From Streptomyces sp. Mut1 (GTDB lineage Bacteria; Actinomycetota; Actinomycetes; Streptomycetales; Streptomycetaceae): a DNA stretch of 64,000 nt. The stretch covers positions 6,210,001 through 6,274,000 of the forward strand of contig NZ_CP120997.1 in NCBI RefSeq assembly GCF_030719295.1, read 5' to 3'. Under the pieces are notes generated by a model. That model saw only the letters and a program-made list of their open reading frames with translations. It was not told where the DNA came from and ran no database searches. Positions 1-10,101 of the stretch are shown here, in pieces. Positions within the stretch are counted from its first letter, which is position 1, and each line of letters starts with the position of its first letter. Both the position numbers and the translations under genes were made by a program.

Positions 1-606
1 CTGGCCGCCCTCACCTCGGCCGTCCCCTGGCGGGCCATGCCCGTCATCCGCACCATCATCTTCCTCCCGCAGATCCTGCCGCTCGTCGCGGTGGGCGTGG
101 TCTGGAAGTGGATCTACGGCGAGGACGGCCCGCTCAACCAGGTGCTGCGCGCCATCGGTCTCGGCTCCCTCGCACGGGCCTGGCTGGGCGACTTCACGTA
201 CGCCTTTCCGGCCGTCGGCCTGATCGGTACCTGGGTCTCCACCGGCCTGTGCTTCCTGCTGCTGCTCTCCGGCATCGGCAAGATCGAGCCGTCGCTCTAC
301 GAGGCGGCCCGGCTGGACGGTTGCGGCAGACTGCGCGAGTTCTGGCACATCACCGTGCCCGGCCTGCGCAAGGAGATCGGCGTCGCCTGCAACGTCACCG
401 TCATCTCGGCCCTCGCCGGATTCGACGTCGTGTACGTCATGACGGGCGGCGGGCCCGGCTACTCCACGATGGTCCCCGGTGTCCAGGTCTACCAGCTCGT
501 CTTCACCGCCGGACGGGTCGGCACCGCCTGCGCCCTGGCCACGGTGCTCTCCCTCATCACCTGTGCCGCCATGTACGGCCTCAACAGGCTGTCGCGGGAG
601 CGCTGA
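1..606 (+). CDS. Sugar ABC transporter permease, first subunit (5' end outside window)
   Basis: Membrane subunit of a carbohydrate importer (MalF/UgpA type); it forms the translocation pore with the next gene's product. The reading frame is open from base 1, so the start and the first membrane segments lie upstream. The sequence shows hydrophobic segments and the permease EAA loop near 301-350 (SLYEAARLDGCGRLREFW), which contacts the ATPase. The stop at 604-606 is followed 32 bases later by the second permease. The substrate cannot be read from the sequence; the downstream Gfo/Idh/MocA oxidoreductase suggests a sugar or polyol such as an inositol. No ATPase gene is nearby, which is common in Streptomyces, where the shared ATPase MsiK serves many sugar importers. 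Confidence 0.9.
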   Translation: MAALTSAVPWRAMPVIRTIIFLPQILPLVAVGVVWKWIYGEDGPLNQVLRAIGLGSLARAWLGDFTYAFPAVGLIGTWVSTGLCFLLLLSGIGKIEPSLYEAARLDGCGRLREFWHITVPGLRKEIGVACNVTVISALAGFDVVYVMTGGGPGYSTMVPGVQVYQLVFTAGRVGTACALATVLSLITCAAMYGLNRLSRER

Positions 607-638
607 GGCATGCCGCGCATCTCACTGGAGTCACCCCG

Positions 639-1445
639 ATGACAAAGCAACTGCCCCGGCTCGCGCTCATCGTCGCCGCCGCTGCCGTCCTGTTCCCCTT
701 CCTCGCCCTGTTCTCCGCGGCGCTCCAGCCGCAGAGCACCCTCTCACCGGGCCTGTCCTGGCCGTCCGACCCGCAGTGGGGGAACTTCGCCACCGCCTGG
801 ACCACCGCCGGATTCGGCTCGCTGCTGAAGTCGAGCGCGGTCATCGCGCTCGGTGTCGTCCCCATCGCCCTCGTCCTCGCGACCCTCGCCGGTTACGGCC
901 TGGCCACCATGCGGCTGAAGGCCAAGGGGCCGCTGTTCGCCCTTCTGATGCTCGGACTGGCCCTGCCGTACGAGGCCATCGTCATCCCCCTCTACTACGA
1001 CCTGGACTCGGTCGGCCTGCTGAACACCTACTGGGCCGTGATCCTGCCGCTGGTGGGGCTGTTCATGCCCTTCGGCGTCTTCTGGATGCGTACGCACTTC
1101 GAGTCGCTGCCGAAGGAGCTGATGGAGGCCGCGGCCGTGGACGGCGCGAACAGCTGGCGCACCCTCACCCGCGTCCTGCTGCCGACCGCCGTCCCGGCGC
1201 TCACCACACTGGGCCTTCTCTACTTCATGTGGGCGTGGAACCAGTTCCTGCTGGCCCTGGTGCTCATCCAGGACCCGGCGATGCGCACGGCACCCTCCGG
1301 TCTCGGCAAATTCGTCCAGCAGTACGGCAAGAACATCCCGCTGCTGTCGGCCGGCACCCTCATCGTGATCGCGCCGATCGTGCTGATCTACCTCTTCTTC
1401 CAGCGCCACTTCATCAAAGGCATCCTCCAGGGTGCCGTCAAGTAA
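639..1445 (+). CDS. Sugar ABC transporter permease, second subunit
   Basis: MalG/UgpE-type inner-membrane permease of about 268 residues, the partner of the preceding gene. The ATG at 639 follows GGAG at 627-630 and gives a normal N-terminal membrane segment (LALIVAAAAVLFPFLALFSA). The conserved EAA loop appears as LPKELMEAAAVDGANSWRTL. The end (FFQRHFIKGILQGAVK) is the usual finish of this subfamily. It lies 12 bases before the oxidoreductase and is very probably in one operon with it. Membrane role is certain from family resemblance; the sugar transported is inference only. Confidence 0.92.
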   Translation: MTKQLPRLALIVAAAAVLFPFLALFSAALQPQSTLSPGLSWPSDPQWGNFATAWTTAGFGSLLKSSAVIALGVVPIALVLATLAGYGLATMRLKAKGPLFALLMLGLALPYEAIVIPLYYDLDSVGLLNTYWAVILPLVGLFMPFGVFWMRTHFESLPKELMEAAAVDGANSWRTLTRVLLPTAVPALTTLGLLYFMWAWNQFLLALVLIQDPAMRTAPSGLGKFVQQYGKNIPLLSAGTLIVIAPIVLIYLFFQRHFIKGILQGAVK

Positions 1446-1457
1446 GGGATTGCGCAC

Positions 1458-2705
1458 GTGACCCTCACCCTCGCGATCGTCGGAGCCGGAGCCCGAGGGG
1501 CCTCCTACGCCCGGATCGCCGCCGACCAAGGTGCCGCCGTCGTCACGGCCGTCGCCGACCCCGACCCCGTACGCCGCCAGGCCCTCGCGGACGAGTTCGC
1601 GCTTCCGTACGACCGGGTCTTCACGGACTGGGCCGAACTCGCCGCCCGGCCGCGCCTCGCCGACGCCGCGATCATCGCCACCCCCGACCGCATGCACGTC
1701 GAGCCGGCCGTCGCGCTGGCCGACCTCGGCTACGCCCTGCTGTTGGAGAAGCCGATGGCGCCCTCGGAGGAGGACGCCCGCCGCATCGTCGAGGCGGCGA
1801 CGCGCAACGACATCCTCCTGGCGGTGTGCCACGTCCTGCGCTACACGCCGTACTCGCTCAAGCTCAAGCAGCTCATCGACAGCGGCCGGATCGGTGACGT
1901 CGTCAGCGTCGAACACCTCGAACCCGTCGGCTGGTGGCACCAGGCGCACTCCTACGTGCGCGGGAAGTGGGGCGTCGAAGCGGAGTCGTCGTCCATGCTG
2001 CTCGCCAAGTCGTGCCACGACATCGACTGGCTCGGCCATGTCGTGGGCCGACCGGTGGAGAAGGTCTCGTCCTTCGGCAGCCTCTTCCACTTCCGCCCCG
2101 AGAACAGGCCCGAGGGCGCCGGTGACCGCTGTGTCACCTGCCCCGTCGAACGCACCTGTGTCTACTCCGCCCCGCGCATCTACGAGCGCTTCCTCGGCGA
2201 CCCCGTCTTCGAACAGTGGCCGCTCGGCGTCCTCACCGACGACGTGACGAGCGCCGGTCTGGCGAAGGCACTGGAGGACGGGCCGTACGGCGAGTGCGTC
2301 TACAACGGGCGCAACGACGTCGTGGACCATCAGGTGGTGAACCTTCAGTACGAGGGCGGCGCCACCGCCTCCTTCACCATGACCGCCTTCACCGGCCTCG
2401 ATTTCCGCAAGACCCGGGTGTTCGGCACCCGCGGTTCGCTCGACGGCGATGGACGCACGCTCACATTCCACGACTTCCTCACCGACACCCGTGAGGTCTT
2501 CGACTTCGACCCCGACGGAGGGGCGTCGGCGGCGGACGGACACGGCGGCGCGGACGACGAGCTGATCCGGGCCTTCCTCGCGGCGGTCGCCGGTGACGAC
2601 CGGGAACTGGTGAACACCGGCCCGGACGAGGCCCTGCGCTCGCACCTGGTGGTCTGGGCGGCCGAACGCGCACGCCGCAGCGGGCAGGTGGTACGCCTGG
2701 ACTGA
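1458..2705 (+). CDS. Gfo/Idh/MocA-family NAD(P)-dependent oxidoreductase
   Basis: Soluble 415-residue dehydrogenase with an N-terminal Rossmann fold (TLAIVGAGARGASYARIA, residues 2-19) and the family's conserved EKPMAPS segment near residue 98, whose Lys and Pro help bind the nicotinamide ring. Members oxidise or epimerise sugars, inositols and sugar acids. GTG start at 1458, 12 bases after the permease stop. An internal Cys-rich stretch (CVTCPVERTC, about residues 227-236) is seen in a subset of this family and may bind a metal. Context suggests that it acts on the sugar imported by the two upstream permeases. Exact substrate unknown. Confidence 0.9.
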   Translation: MTLTLAIVGAGARGASYARIAADQGAAVVTAVADPDPVRRQALADEFALPYDRVFTDWAELAARPRLADAAIIATPDRMHVEPAVALADLGYALLLEKPMAPSEEDARRIVEAATRNDILLAVCHVLRYTPYSLKLKQLIDSGRIGDVVSVEHLEPVGWWHQAHSYVRGKWGVEAESSSMLLAKSCHDIDWLGHVVGRPVEKVSSFGSLFHFRPENRPEGAGDRCVTCPVERTCVYSAPRIYERFLGDPVFEQWPLGVLTDDVTSAGLAKALEDGPYGECVYNGRNDVVDHQVVNLQYEGGATASFTMTAFTGLDFRKTRVFGTRGSLDGDGRTLTFHDFLTDTREVFDFDPDGGASAADGHGGADDELIRAFLAAVAGDDRELVNTGPDEALRSHLVVWAAERARRSGQVVRLD

Positions 2706-2784
2706 CGGCCGCGCGGTGGCGGGCGCCGAGGGCGCCGATCGCGGCGCGTACTCACACCGGCGGCCCGCTCGATGTGCGGCGAGC

Positions 2785-2834
2785 GTTACCGCCCATGATC
2801 GGCCGGGGCCACACCGGCGTAACGGGCCATTCCT
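2785..2834 (+). promoter_or_regulatory. Possible GlnR-type motifs upstream of the nitrate reductase
   Basis: The 168-base gap before the nitrate reductase contains GTTAC at 2785 and GTAAC at 2819, each followed after six bases by a weak second half (TGATC, TTCCT). GlnR sites in Streptomyces are built from GTnAC-n6-GAAAC units, and nitrate assimilation genes are known targets. The second halves match poorly and the spacing is not canonical, so this is a weak candidate. No strong sigma-factor promoter is obvious. Confidence 0.2.
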
Positions 2835-2873
2835 ACCGTCGGGGCACGATTCCGATTCACGGAAGGTCTCCCG

Positions 2874-5800
2874 GTGCCCCCACAGAGCTCGTCGGCCGAC
2901 GCCACTCAGGTCCGTACGGTCTGCTCGTACTGCGGGGTGGGCTGCGGCATGGTCCTGGACATCGGGCCGGGGCCCGACGGGCGCCGCACCGTCCGCAAGG
3001 CGTCGGGGGACAAGGCCCACCCCGCGAACTCCGGCCGGCTCTGCACCAAGGGGGCGACCACCGCCGACCTGCTCTCCGCCCCCGGCCGGCTGACCACCGC
3101 GCTGATGCGGCCCGAACGCGGGGCGGAGCCCGTACCGGTGGCCGTGGACGAGGCCATCACCCACACCGCGCGGCGGCTGCGGTCGGTCATCGACGCGCAC
3201 GGGCCGGACGCGGTCGCGCTCTACGTCTCCGGGCAGATGAGCCTGGAGGCGCAGTACCTCGCCAACAAGCTCGCCAAGGGGTTCGTCCGGACCAGCCGGA
3301 TGGAGTCCAACTCCCGGCTGTGCATGGCGAGCGCGGGCAGCGGCTACAAGCTCTCGCTCGGCGCCGACGGCCCGCCCGGCTCGTACGACGACCTCGACCA
3401 CGCGGACGTCTTCCTCGTCATCGGCGCCAACATGGCCGACTGCCACCCGATCCTCTTCCTGCGGCTCCTGGACCGGGTCAAGGCGGGCGCCAAGCTCATC
3501 GTCGTGGACCCCCGCCGCACCGCCACCGCCGACAAGGCCGACCTCTTCCTGCGCGTCAACCCCGGAACCGACCTGGCCCTCCTCAACGGGCTGCTGCACC
3601 TGCTCCACGCGGACGGGCACACCGACCCCGCGTTCATCGCGGAGCGCACCGAGGGCTGGGAGGCGATGGAGGAGTTCCTCGCGGACTACCCGCCCGCCGC
3701 CGTCGCCGCGGTCACCGGCATCCCGGAGGAGGACATCCGCCGCGCGGCCCGCTGGATCGGCGGGGCGGCCGAGTGGACGAGCTGCTGGACGATGGGGCTC
3801 AACCAGTCCACGCACGGCACCTGGAACACCAACGCGCTGATCAACCTGCACCTGGCGACCGGCGCGATCTGCCGCCGGGGCAGCGGCCCCCTCTCGCTCA
3901 CCGGCCAGCCCAACGCCATGGGCGGCCGCGAGATGGGCTACATGGGACCGGGCCTGCCCGGCCAGCGCTCCCTCCTGGACGACGAGGACCGCGCCTTCAC
4001 CGAAGCGCTCTGGGGCCTGGAGCCCGGCACGCTGCGCAAGGACGAGTGCGGCCGGGGGACCGTCGAGATGTTCGAGCGGATGGCGGCCGGTGACATCAAG
4101 GCGTGCTGGATCATCTGCACCAACCCGGTCGCGTCGGTCGCCAACCGCCGCACCGTCATCGAGGCGCTGGAGCGGGCCGAACTCGTCATCACCCAGGACG
4201 TGTTCGCCGACACCGAGACCAACGCGTACGCCGACGTCGTGCTGCCCGGCGCGCTGTGGAGCGAGGCGGAGGGCGTACTCGTCAACAGCGAACGCAACCT
4301 CACCCTCGCCCGCCCCGCCGTGGACCCGCCCGGCGAGGCCCTCGCGGACTGGCGGATCATCGCCCGCGTCGCCTGCGAGATGGGGTACGCCGACGGCTTC
4401 ACGTACGACAGCGCCGAGGAGGTCTTCGAGGAGCTGAAGCGCGCGGCGAACCCGCGCACCGGCTACGACCTGCGGGGCGTGACGTACGAGCGGCTGCGCA
4501 CCGCGCCCGTGCAGTGGCCCGCCCCCACGGCCCAGGGCCCCGACCGCAACCCGGTCCGCTACCTCGCCCCGGACGGCGCGGGGCCGGTCTTCCCGACACC
4601 CACCGGACGCGCCCGCTTCTTCGCCCGCCCCCATCTGCCGGCCGCCGAACTGCCCGACGACGACTATCCGTTCACGCTCAACACCGGGCGGCTCCAGCAC
4701 CAGTGGCACACCCTCACCAAGACCGGCAGGGTCGCCAGGCTCAACAAGCTGAACCCGGGCCCCTTCGTCGAACTGCACCCCGAGGACGCGGCGCGGCTCG
4801 GGATCGCCGAGGGCGACACGGTGGAGGTCGAGTCGCGGCGCGGCCGTGCCGTGCTGCCGGCCGTGGTGACGGACCGGGTGGCACCGGGCTGCTGCTTCGC
4901 GCCCTTCCACTGGAACGACCTGTTCGGCGAATACCTCAGTGTCAACGCGGTGACCAGTGACGCCGTCGACCCGGTCTCCTTCCAGCCGGAGTTCAAGGTG
5001 TGCGCGGTGGCGCTGACGAAAGTGGCCGCCGCGCCGGCCCCGGTCGCACCCCCGGCCCCGGCCGAGGCCACCGGACCCGCCGGGGTCACCGGACCCACCG
5101 AGGCCACCGGACCCGCCGCGGTCTTCGGCCTGGAGAGCGCGCCGCCCCCCGTGCTCGCCGAGCACGAACGCCAGTACCTGGTGGGATTCCTCGCCGGACT
5201 GCCCCTGGGCGCACCCGGCGTCCCCGTGCTCCCGGCCGGCGCGCCCTTCAGCACGGAGCACGCCCGCTGGGTCGACGGGGTCCTGGCCGGCATGTACTCG
5301 CGCACCGGACAGCCCGCCGTCGACCCCGCGCCGCCCGCCCCCGCCGAGGCGCCGCCCGGCCGCGAGGTGGTCGTGCTGTGGGCCTCGCAGACGGGCAACG
5401 CCGAGGAGTTCGCCCTCGCCACCGCCGACCGGCTCACCGCGACCGGCCACCGGACGCGGCTCCTCGGCATGGACGAGGCCGACCCGCGCGCCCTGCCGCC
5501 CGCCTCGGACCTGCTGCTGATCACCAGCACCTTCGGCGACGGCGACGCGCCCGACAACGGCTCCGGGTTCTGGGAGGCCCTGACCGCCGCCGACAGCCCG
5601 CCCCTGGACGGCAGGCGGTACGCGGTGCTGGCCTTGGGCGACTCCTCGTACGACGACTTCTGCGGGCACGGACGGCGCCTCGACCGGCGCCTCGACGAGC
5701 TGGGGGCCGTCCGGCTCGCGCCGCGCACCGACTGCGAACCCGACTACGAGCCGTCCGCCCTGAGCTGGCTGGACCAGGTCCTGGTCGGCCTCACCGCCCC

Positions 5801-6974
5801 GCAGGACGGGACGGCCCCCGCGCCCGCCGCCGCCCCCTCCCCGGCCAGGAGCGCCAAGCCCGAGCCGGTCACGGCCCGGCTCTGCGGCAACCGGCTGCTC
5901 GGGCTGCCCGGCGCGGGCAAGGAGGTCCGCCGGTTCACCTTCGACACCTCCGGCACCGGCACCGCCCTGGACTATGCGGCCGGTGACGCCCTCGGCGTAC
6001 ACCCCGTCAACAACGCCGCGCTCGTCGCCGAATGGCTCGCGGCCACCGGACTCGACGCCGACGCCGCGATCGAGGTCCCCGGCCTCGGCGGCCTCCGGCT
6101 GGGCGACGCGCTGCTCACCCGCCTGGACATCACCCGGCTCACGCCCGCGTTGCTCGGCTTCGTCACCGAACGCACCGGGGACCGGGAGCTGAAGAAGATG
6201 CTGCGGCCCGACAACAAGGGCGAGCTGGCCCGCTGGTCCTGGGGCCGGCAGGCCGTCGACGTCCTCGCCGCGTACCCGGTCCGGGCCACGCCCCAGGAGT
6301 GGGCCGGCATCCTCAAGCCCCTCCAGCCGCGCCTGTACTCGATCTCCTCCAGCCCGCTCACCGAGCCGGACCGGCTCTCCCTGACGGTCTCCGTCGTCCG
6401 GTACGAGAACCCGGACGGCCTGCCGCGCGCCGGGGTGTGCTCACCCTTCCTCGCGGACGCCGAGCCGGACGCCCGGGTCCCGGTCCTCGTCCGGCGCGCC
6501 CCGCACTTCCGGCCGCCGGCCCGCCCCGACGCGCCCATGGTGATGGTCGGCCCCGGGACCGGCGTGGCTCCGTTCATCGGTTTCCTTGAGGAGCGCCGCG
6601 CCCGCCGCGACCCGGGCCCCAACTGGCTGTTCTTCGGGGAGCAGCACCGGGCGACGGACTTCTTCTACGAACAGGAGCTGATGTCGTTCCTCGCCGACGG
6701 CACCCTCACCCGGCTGGACACCGCCTTCTCCCGGGACCAGCGCGCCAAGATCTATGTGCAGGACCGGATGCGCGAGCACGGCGCCAAGCTGTGGACCTGG
6801 CTGCGCGACGGCGCCCATTTCTACGTCTGCGGCGACGCCGCGCGGATGGCGAAGGACGTCGACCGGGCGCTGCGCGACATCGCCGTCGCCCACGGCGGGC
6901 TCGACCCCGATGCGGCGGCCCTGTGCGTGAAGCAGCTCGCCGCCGACAAGCGGTACGTCCGCGACGTCTACTGA
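2874..6974 (+). CDS. Assimilatory nitrate reductase fused to a CysJ-like NADPH flavoprotein reductase
   Basis: A 1366-residue cytoplasmic fusion that should reduce nitrate to nitrite with NADPH. The N-terminal half is a bis-MGD molybdopterin oxidoreductase: a [4Fe-4S] motif (CSYCGVGC near residue 17, CTKG near 58), a likely Mo-ligand Cys in [10 protein letters not shown] (about residue 150) and the nitrate-reductase signature [13 protein letters not shown]. After the molybdopterin dinucleotide-binding domain comes a Pro/Ala/Thr/Gly linker with repeated TGPA units (about 720-745). A flavodoxin domain follows ([15 protein letters not shown], about 834), then an FAD motif (RLYSISSSP, about 1153) and an NADPH motif ([12 protein letters not shown], about 1226). 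GTG start at 2874; no strong Shine-Dalgarno. It converges on the molybdate importer, 15 bases away. No nitrite reductase is visible in the window. Confidence 0.93.
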   Translation: MPPQSSSADATQVRTVCSYCGVGCGMVLDIGPGPDGRRTVRKASGDKAHPANSGRLCTKGATTADLLSAPGRLTTALMRPERGAEPVPVAVDEAITHTARRLRSVIDAHGPDAVALYVSGQMSLEAQYLANKLAKGFVRTSRMESNSRLCMASAGSGYKLSLGADGPPGSYDDLDHADVFLVIGANMADCHPILFLRLLDRVKAGAKLIVVDPRRTATADKADLFLRVNPGTDLALLNGLLHLLHADGHTDPAFIAERTEGWEAMEEFLADYPPAAVAAVTGIPEEDIRRAARWIGGAAEWTSCWTMGLNQSTHGTWNTNALINLHLATGAICRRGSGPLSLTGQPNAMGGREMGYMGPGLPGQRSLLDDEDRAFTEALWGLEPGTLRKDECGRGTVEMFERMAAGDIKACWIICTNPVASVANRRTVIEALERAELVITQDVFADTETNAYADVVLPGALWSEAEGVLVNSERNLTLARPAVDPPGEALADWRIIARVACEMGYADGFTYDSAEEVFEELKRAANPRTGYDLRGVTYERLRTAPVQWPAPTAQGPDRNPVRYLAPDGAGPVFPTPTGRARFFARPHLPAAELPDDDYPFTLNTGRLQHQWHTLTKTGRVARLNKLNPGPFVELHPEDAARLGIAEGDTVEVESRRGRAVLPAVVTDRVAPGCCFAPFHWNDLFGEYLSVNAVTSDAVDPVSFQPEFKVCAVALTKVAAAPAPVAPPAPAEATGPAGVTGPTEATGPAAVFGLESAPPPVLAEHERQYLVGFLAGLPLGAPGVPVLPAGAPFSTEHARWVDGVLAGMYSRTGQPAVDPAPPAPAEAPPGREVVVLWASQTGNAEEFALATADRLTATGHRTRLLGMDEADPRALPPASDLLLITSTFGDGDAPDNGSGFWEALTAADSPPLDGRRYAVLALGDSSYDDFCGHGRRLDRRLDELGAVRLAPRTDCEPDYEPSALSWLDQVLVGLTAPQDGTAPAPAAAPSPARSAKPEPVTARLCGNRLLGLPGAGKEVRRFTFDTSGTGTALDYAAGDALGVHPVNNAALVAEWLAATGLDADAAIEVPGLGGLRLGDALLTRLDITRLTPALLGFVTERTGDRELKKMLRPDNKGELARWSWGRQAVDVLAAYPVRATPQEWAGILKPLQPRLYSISSSPLTEPDRLSLTVSVVRYENPDGLPRAGVCSPFLADAEPDARVPVLVRRAPHFRPPARPDAPMVMVGPGTGVAPFIGFLEERRARRDPGPNWLFFGEQHRATDFFYEQELMSFLADGTLTRLDTAFSRDQRAKIYVQDRMREHGAKLWTWLRDGAHFYVCGDAARMAKDVDRALRDIAVAHGGLDPDAAALCVKQLAADKRYVRDVY

Positions 6975-6989
6975 CCGGCGGCGCCCCGC

Positions 6990-8927
6990 TCAGAGTGCCA
7001 CGAGGGTCACCTCGGTGGCCTTGACGCCGGTCCATACCTCCACCCCGTCGGCGAGGGACAGTTCCGCCGCGGCCTGCGGGGTGATCTCGGCGACGAGGTC
7101 CGGTGCCCGGTCCGAACCGATCAGGATCCGGAGCCGGCTGCCGCCCGCGGTGATCTCGCGCACCGTCCCCGGCCACACGTTGCGCGGGCTCCCGGTGGGC
7201 TTCTCGCGGTGCACGGAGACCGCCTCCGGCGCGATGACCGCGAGCGCGGGCACCCCGGCGGGCAGCGCGTCGGCGACGACGAGGTGCCCGCCGTCCGCCG
7301 GGGCCAGACCGTCGGCGGTGGTGGTGCCCGGCCAGGCGTTGCGGCCGAGCATGCGGGCGACCCAGGGGGAGCGCGGGTTGCGGGTGACGTCGGCGGGCGG
7401 GGCGTCCTGGAGCGTACGGCCCTCCTCCAGGACGAGGACCCGGTCGGCGAGCGCCACGGCTTCGACCGGGTCGTGCGTGACGATCAGGCACACGCCGCCG
7501 AAGCCTTCGAGGTGGCGGCGCAGGGTGTGCCGGACCTGGGAGCGGGTCGTCTGGTCGAGCGCGGCGAGCGGTTCGTCCAGCAGCAGGAGGCGGGGGCGGG
7601 CGGCGAGCGCCCGTGCCAGCGCCACCCGCTGGGCCTGCCCGCCGGAGACCTGGGCGGGCCGGCGGCCGGCGAGGTGGCCGACCCCGAGCCGGTCCAGCCA
7701 CTCCTGGGCGCTGCGGCGGGCCTCGGCGCGCGGCACTCCCCGGGCGCGCAGCCCGTAGGCGGTGTTGGCCAGCGTGCTCATGTGCGGGAAGAGGGCGCCG
7801 TCCTGCGGGACCCAGGCCACGCCCCGGCGGTGCGCGGGCAGGGCGGTGACGTCGGTGTCGCCGAGCCGGAGCCGGGCGTGGGCGCGCGGGGTGAGGCCGA
7901 GCAGGGCGCGCAGGAGGGTGGTCTTGCCGGCGCCGTTGGGGCCGACGACGGCGATGGTGGTGCCGCCCTCCGCGTCCAGGGTGAGCTGGTTGAACCCGGT
8001 GACCTCGGCGTGCAGCGGCCAGTTCTCCCGGTCGGCGGCGGGCCGCGGGGCGGTCTCCGCCCGCTTGCGTACGGCCGCCGGTTCGTCGTCCGTGTCCTCG
8101 GGGCGCGGCGCGCGGGGGCGGGGGGCGCCGCCGGTCCAGCGTCCGCGCAGGGCCAGGAGCACGGCCATGGCGATGACGAGCAGCAGCAGGGAGACCGAGG
8201 TGGCGGCCTCCGGGCTGTCCTGGAGCAGCAGATAGACCTGGAGGGGCAGCGTCTGCGTGGTCCCGGGGAGGTTGCCCGCGAACGTGATGGTCGCGCCGAA
8301 CTCGCCCAGCGCGCGCGCCCAGGTCAGGGCGGCGCCGGCGGCGAGCCCGGGGGCGACCATCGGCAGTGTGACGGTGAAGAACACCCGTACCGGCGAGGCG
8401 CCGAGGGAGGCCGCGGTCTCCTCGTAGCGGGGGCGCAGACCGCCGAGCGCCCCTTCGAGGCTGATGACCAGGAACGGCATGGCGACGAAGGTCGCGGCCA
8501 GGACGGCGCCGGAGGTGTGGAACGGCAGTGTGATGCCGAACCAGTCCTCCAGCCAGGGCCCCAGCAGTCCGCGGCGCCCGAATCCGAGCAGCAGGGCGAC
8601 ACCGCCGACCGTGGGCGGCAGCACCATCGGCAGCAGGACCAGCGAGCGGACGAAGACCTTGCCGGGGAAGTCGACGCGGGCCAGCAGCCAGGCCAGCGGG
8701 ACCCCGAGGACCAGGGAGAGGGCCAGCGCCCACCCGGAGACGATCAGCGACAGGGTCAGCGCCTGCCTGGTCCCCTCACTGGTGAGGTGGCCGCCCAGCT
8801 CGCCCCACGAGGTGCGGGCGAGGATGCCGGCCAGCGGCAGGAGCAGAAAGGCGACGGCCAGGAGTGCGGGGACCGCCAGCACGATCGGCGCGCGAGGGCG
8901 CGCGGCGCGGCTGCGGGGACGGTTCAT
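6990..8927 (-). CDS. modBC: Molybdate ABC transporter, permease-ATPase fusion (ModB-ModC)
   Basis: A single 645-residue protein joins the ModB membrane domain (about 1-265, with the loop LRPRYEETAASLGASPVRVFF) to the ModC ATPase. The ATPase has Walker A GPNGAGKTT near residue 326, signature VSGGQAQRVALARALA, Walker B LLLLDEP and a C-terminal TOBE-like molybdate-sensing region. The protein imports molybdate using the binding lipoprotein encoded 63 bases upstream. These subunits are separate genes in most bacteria; the fusion means a homodimer could form the whole inner-membrane complex. ATG at 8927. Placed against the molybdenum-dependent nitrate reductase, it most likely supplies cofactor metal. 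Tungstate as substrate cannot be excluded from sequence. Confidence 0.93.
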   Translation of the reverse strand: MNRPRSRAARPRAPIVLAVPALLAVAFLLLPLAGILARTSWGELGGHLTSEGTRQALTLSLIVSGWALALSLVLGVPLAWLLARVDFPGKVFVRSLVLLPMVLPPTVGGVALLLGFGRRGLLGPWLEDWFGITLPFHTSGAVLAATFVAMPFLVISLEGALGGLRPRYEETAASLGASPVRVFFTVTLPMVAPGLAAGAALTWARALGEFGATITFAGNLPGTTQTLPLQVYLLLQDSPEAATSVSLLLLVIAMAVLLALRGRWTGGAPRPRAPRPEDTDDEPAAVRKRAETAPRPAADRENWPLHAEVTGFNQLTLDAEGGTTIAVVGPNGAGKTTLLRALLGLTPRAHARLRLGDTDVTALPAHRRGVAWVPQDGALFPHMSTLANTAYGLRARGVPRAEARRSAQEWLDRLGVGHLAGRRPAQVSGGQAQRVALARALAARPRLLLLDEPLAALDQTTRSQVRHTLRRHLEGFGGVCLIVTHDPVEAVALADRVLVLEEGRTLQDAPPADVTRNPRSPWVARMLGRNAWPGTTTADGLAPADGGHLVVADALPAGVPALAVIAPEAVSVHREKPTGSPRNVWPGTVREITAGGSRLRILIGSDRAPDLVAEITPQAAAELSLADGVEVWTGVKATEVTLVAL

Positions 8928-8990
8928 CGGGGTTCCCTGAGGCTGGAGGGCGGGGCCGCCCGGCCCGTGCGGGCCGGGCGGCCTCCCGCG

Positions 8991-9809
8991 TTACGGCTGC
9001 TGGAAGCCCGCGTCGGTGAGGATCTTTCGCGCCTCGGGCGTCGACAGCCACTTCACGAACGCCTCGGCGGCGTCGCTGTGCTCGGTGGTCTTCAGCGTCG
9101 CAGCCGGGTAGGAGGCGACCGCGTTCTGCTCGTCCGGGATGTCCACGGAGTCGACCTTGCCGGAGGCGGAGGCGACATCGGTCTTGTAGACCAGACCGGC
9201 GTCGGCCTCGCCCAGCTCCACCTTGCTCAGGACCGCCCGCACGTTCGGCTCCAGGGAGACCGGCTTCACGGTGATCTTCTGGGCGTCCAGGATCTGCTTG
9301 CTGTAGCGGCCGACCGGCACCTCGGACGCGGCGAGTACCACCTTGAGCTCGGTGTCCGCGAGGTCCTTGAGGTTCTCGATCTTCTCCGGGTTGCCCTTGC
9401 CGGTGGCGATGACGAGGCGGTTCTTGGCGATGACGGTGGGCGTCCCGGTGTCCGCCTTCAGCCCGTCCATCGTCTTGGTGTCGGCGGTGACCAGGGCGTC
9501 GGCGGGCGCGCCCTGCTTGACCTGGGCGGCGAGCTCCTGGGAGCCGGCGAAGGAGAACGTCACCTTCGTGCCGGGGTTCTCCTTCTCGTACGCCGCGCCC
9601 GCCGCCTTGAACACATCGGTGAGCGACGAGGCGGCGAGGACCGTCAGATCGGCCGCGGGGGCGCCGGATGCGGACGCGGAGGCGCTGGAGCCGGTGGCCG
9701 AGTCCTTCGTGTCGTCGTCGCTGCCGCAGGCGGTGAGCGGGGTGAGCAGTCCTACGACGACGAGGGCCGCCGCGGCGCGCCGGCGGGTGAGGGCGGGGGT
9801 GAAGGGCAT
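8991..9809 (-). CDS. modA: Molybdate-binding lipoprotein ModA
   Basis: Extracellular substrate-binding protein of 272 residues. The start is set by AAGGAG about 10 bases upstream of ATG 9809; a longer in-frame GTG/ATG extension lacks a ribosome site. The signal peptide ends in the lipobox LTAC with Cys28, so it is a lipoprotein. The mature part has the family hallmark LTVLAASSLTDVFKAAG, in which the Ser residues contact the oxyanion, and ends near WLSTPEARKILTDAGF. It delivers molybdate to the downstream ModB-ModC fusion in the same operon. Confidence 0.93.
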   Translation of the reverse strand: MPFTPALTRRRAAAALVVVGLLTPLTACGSDDDTKDSATGSSASASASGAPAADLTVLAASSLTDVFKAAGAAYEKENPGTKVTFSFAGSQELAAQVKQGAPADALVTADTKTMDGLKADTGTPTVIAKNRLVIATGKGNPEKIENLKDLADTELKVVLAASEVPVGRYSKQILDAQKITVKPVSLEPNVRAVLSKVELGEADAGLVYKTDVASASGKVDSVDIPDEQNAVASYPAATLKTTEHSDAAEAFVKWLSTPEARKILTDAGFQQP

Positions 9810-9930
9810 GAGGGCGGGGCTCCTTGGGAACGCGAGAGGCCGATGCCGCCGGGCCGGTGAGCGGACCACCCGGTGACGGGAGACAGCATGTGCCACAGAA
9901 TAGGTGTTCTGGGATTGCATTTACATATTT

Positions 9931-9948
9931 CCATGGGAAACCACATGG
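9931..9948. promoter_or_regulatory. Inverted repeat in the AT-richer modA/vWA divergent region
   Basis: The 292-base gap between the divergent modA and vWA genes contains an AT-richer patch (about 9890-9950) with CCATG-n8-CATGG. This could be an operator for the molybdate operon. It does not resemble the E. coli ModE box, and no regulator gene is adjacent. The rest of the gap shows nothing I can assign. Confidence 0.25.
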
Positions 9949-10101
9949 CAGATGCGTCCGCTCCTGGAGGAAGGTCCGAGGCGTGCGGGGGCGGTGGGCC
10001 GTCGGTGGCGGGCCGTGGGGCGATCCGGCGTCGGGCTCCGTTGTCAGTGCCTCCCCATAGTGTGAAGACGTCGCTTGGGGAGCCTCGCAGAAGGAGCAGA
10101 A

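Noticed and set aside
744..6002. Very long minus-strand frame (1752 codons) opposite the permease, oxidoreductase and nitrate reductase
   Set aside because: Antisense shadow of high-GC coding sequence; low-complexity Gly/Arg/Val composition, no family motifs, no ribosome site.
9810..10101. Molybdenum-cofactor riboswitch upstream of modA
   Set aside because: The gap shows only one short inverted repeat; no conserved Moco RNA core could be found by eye.
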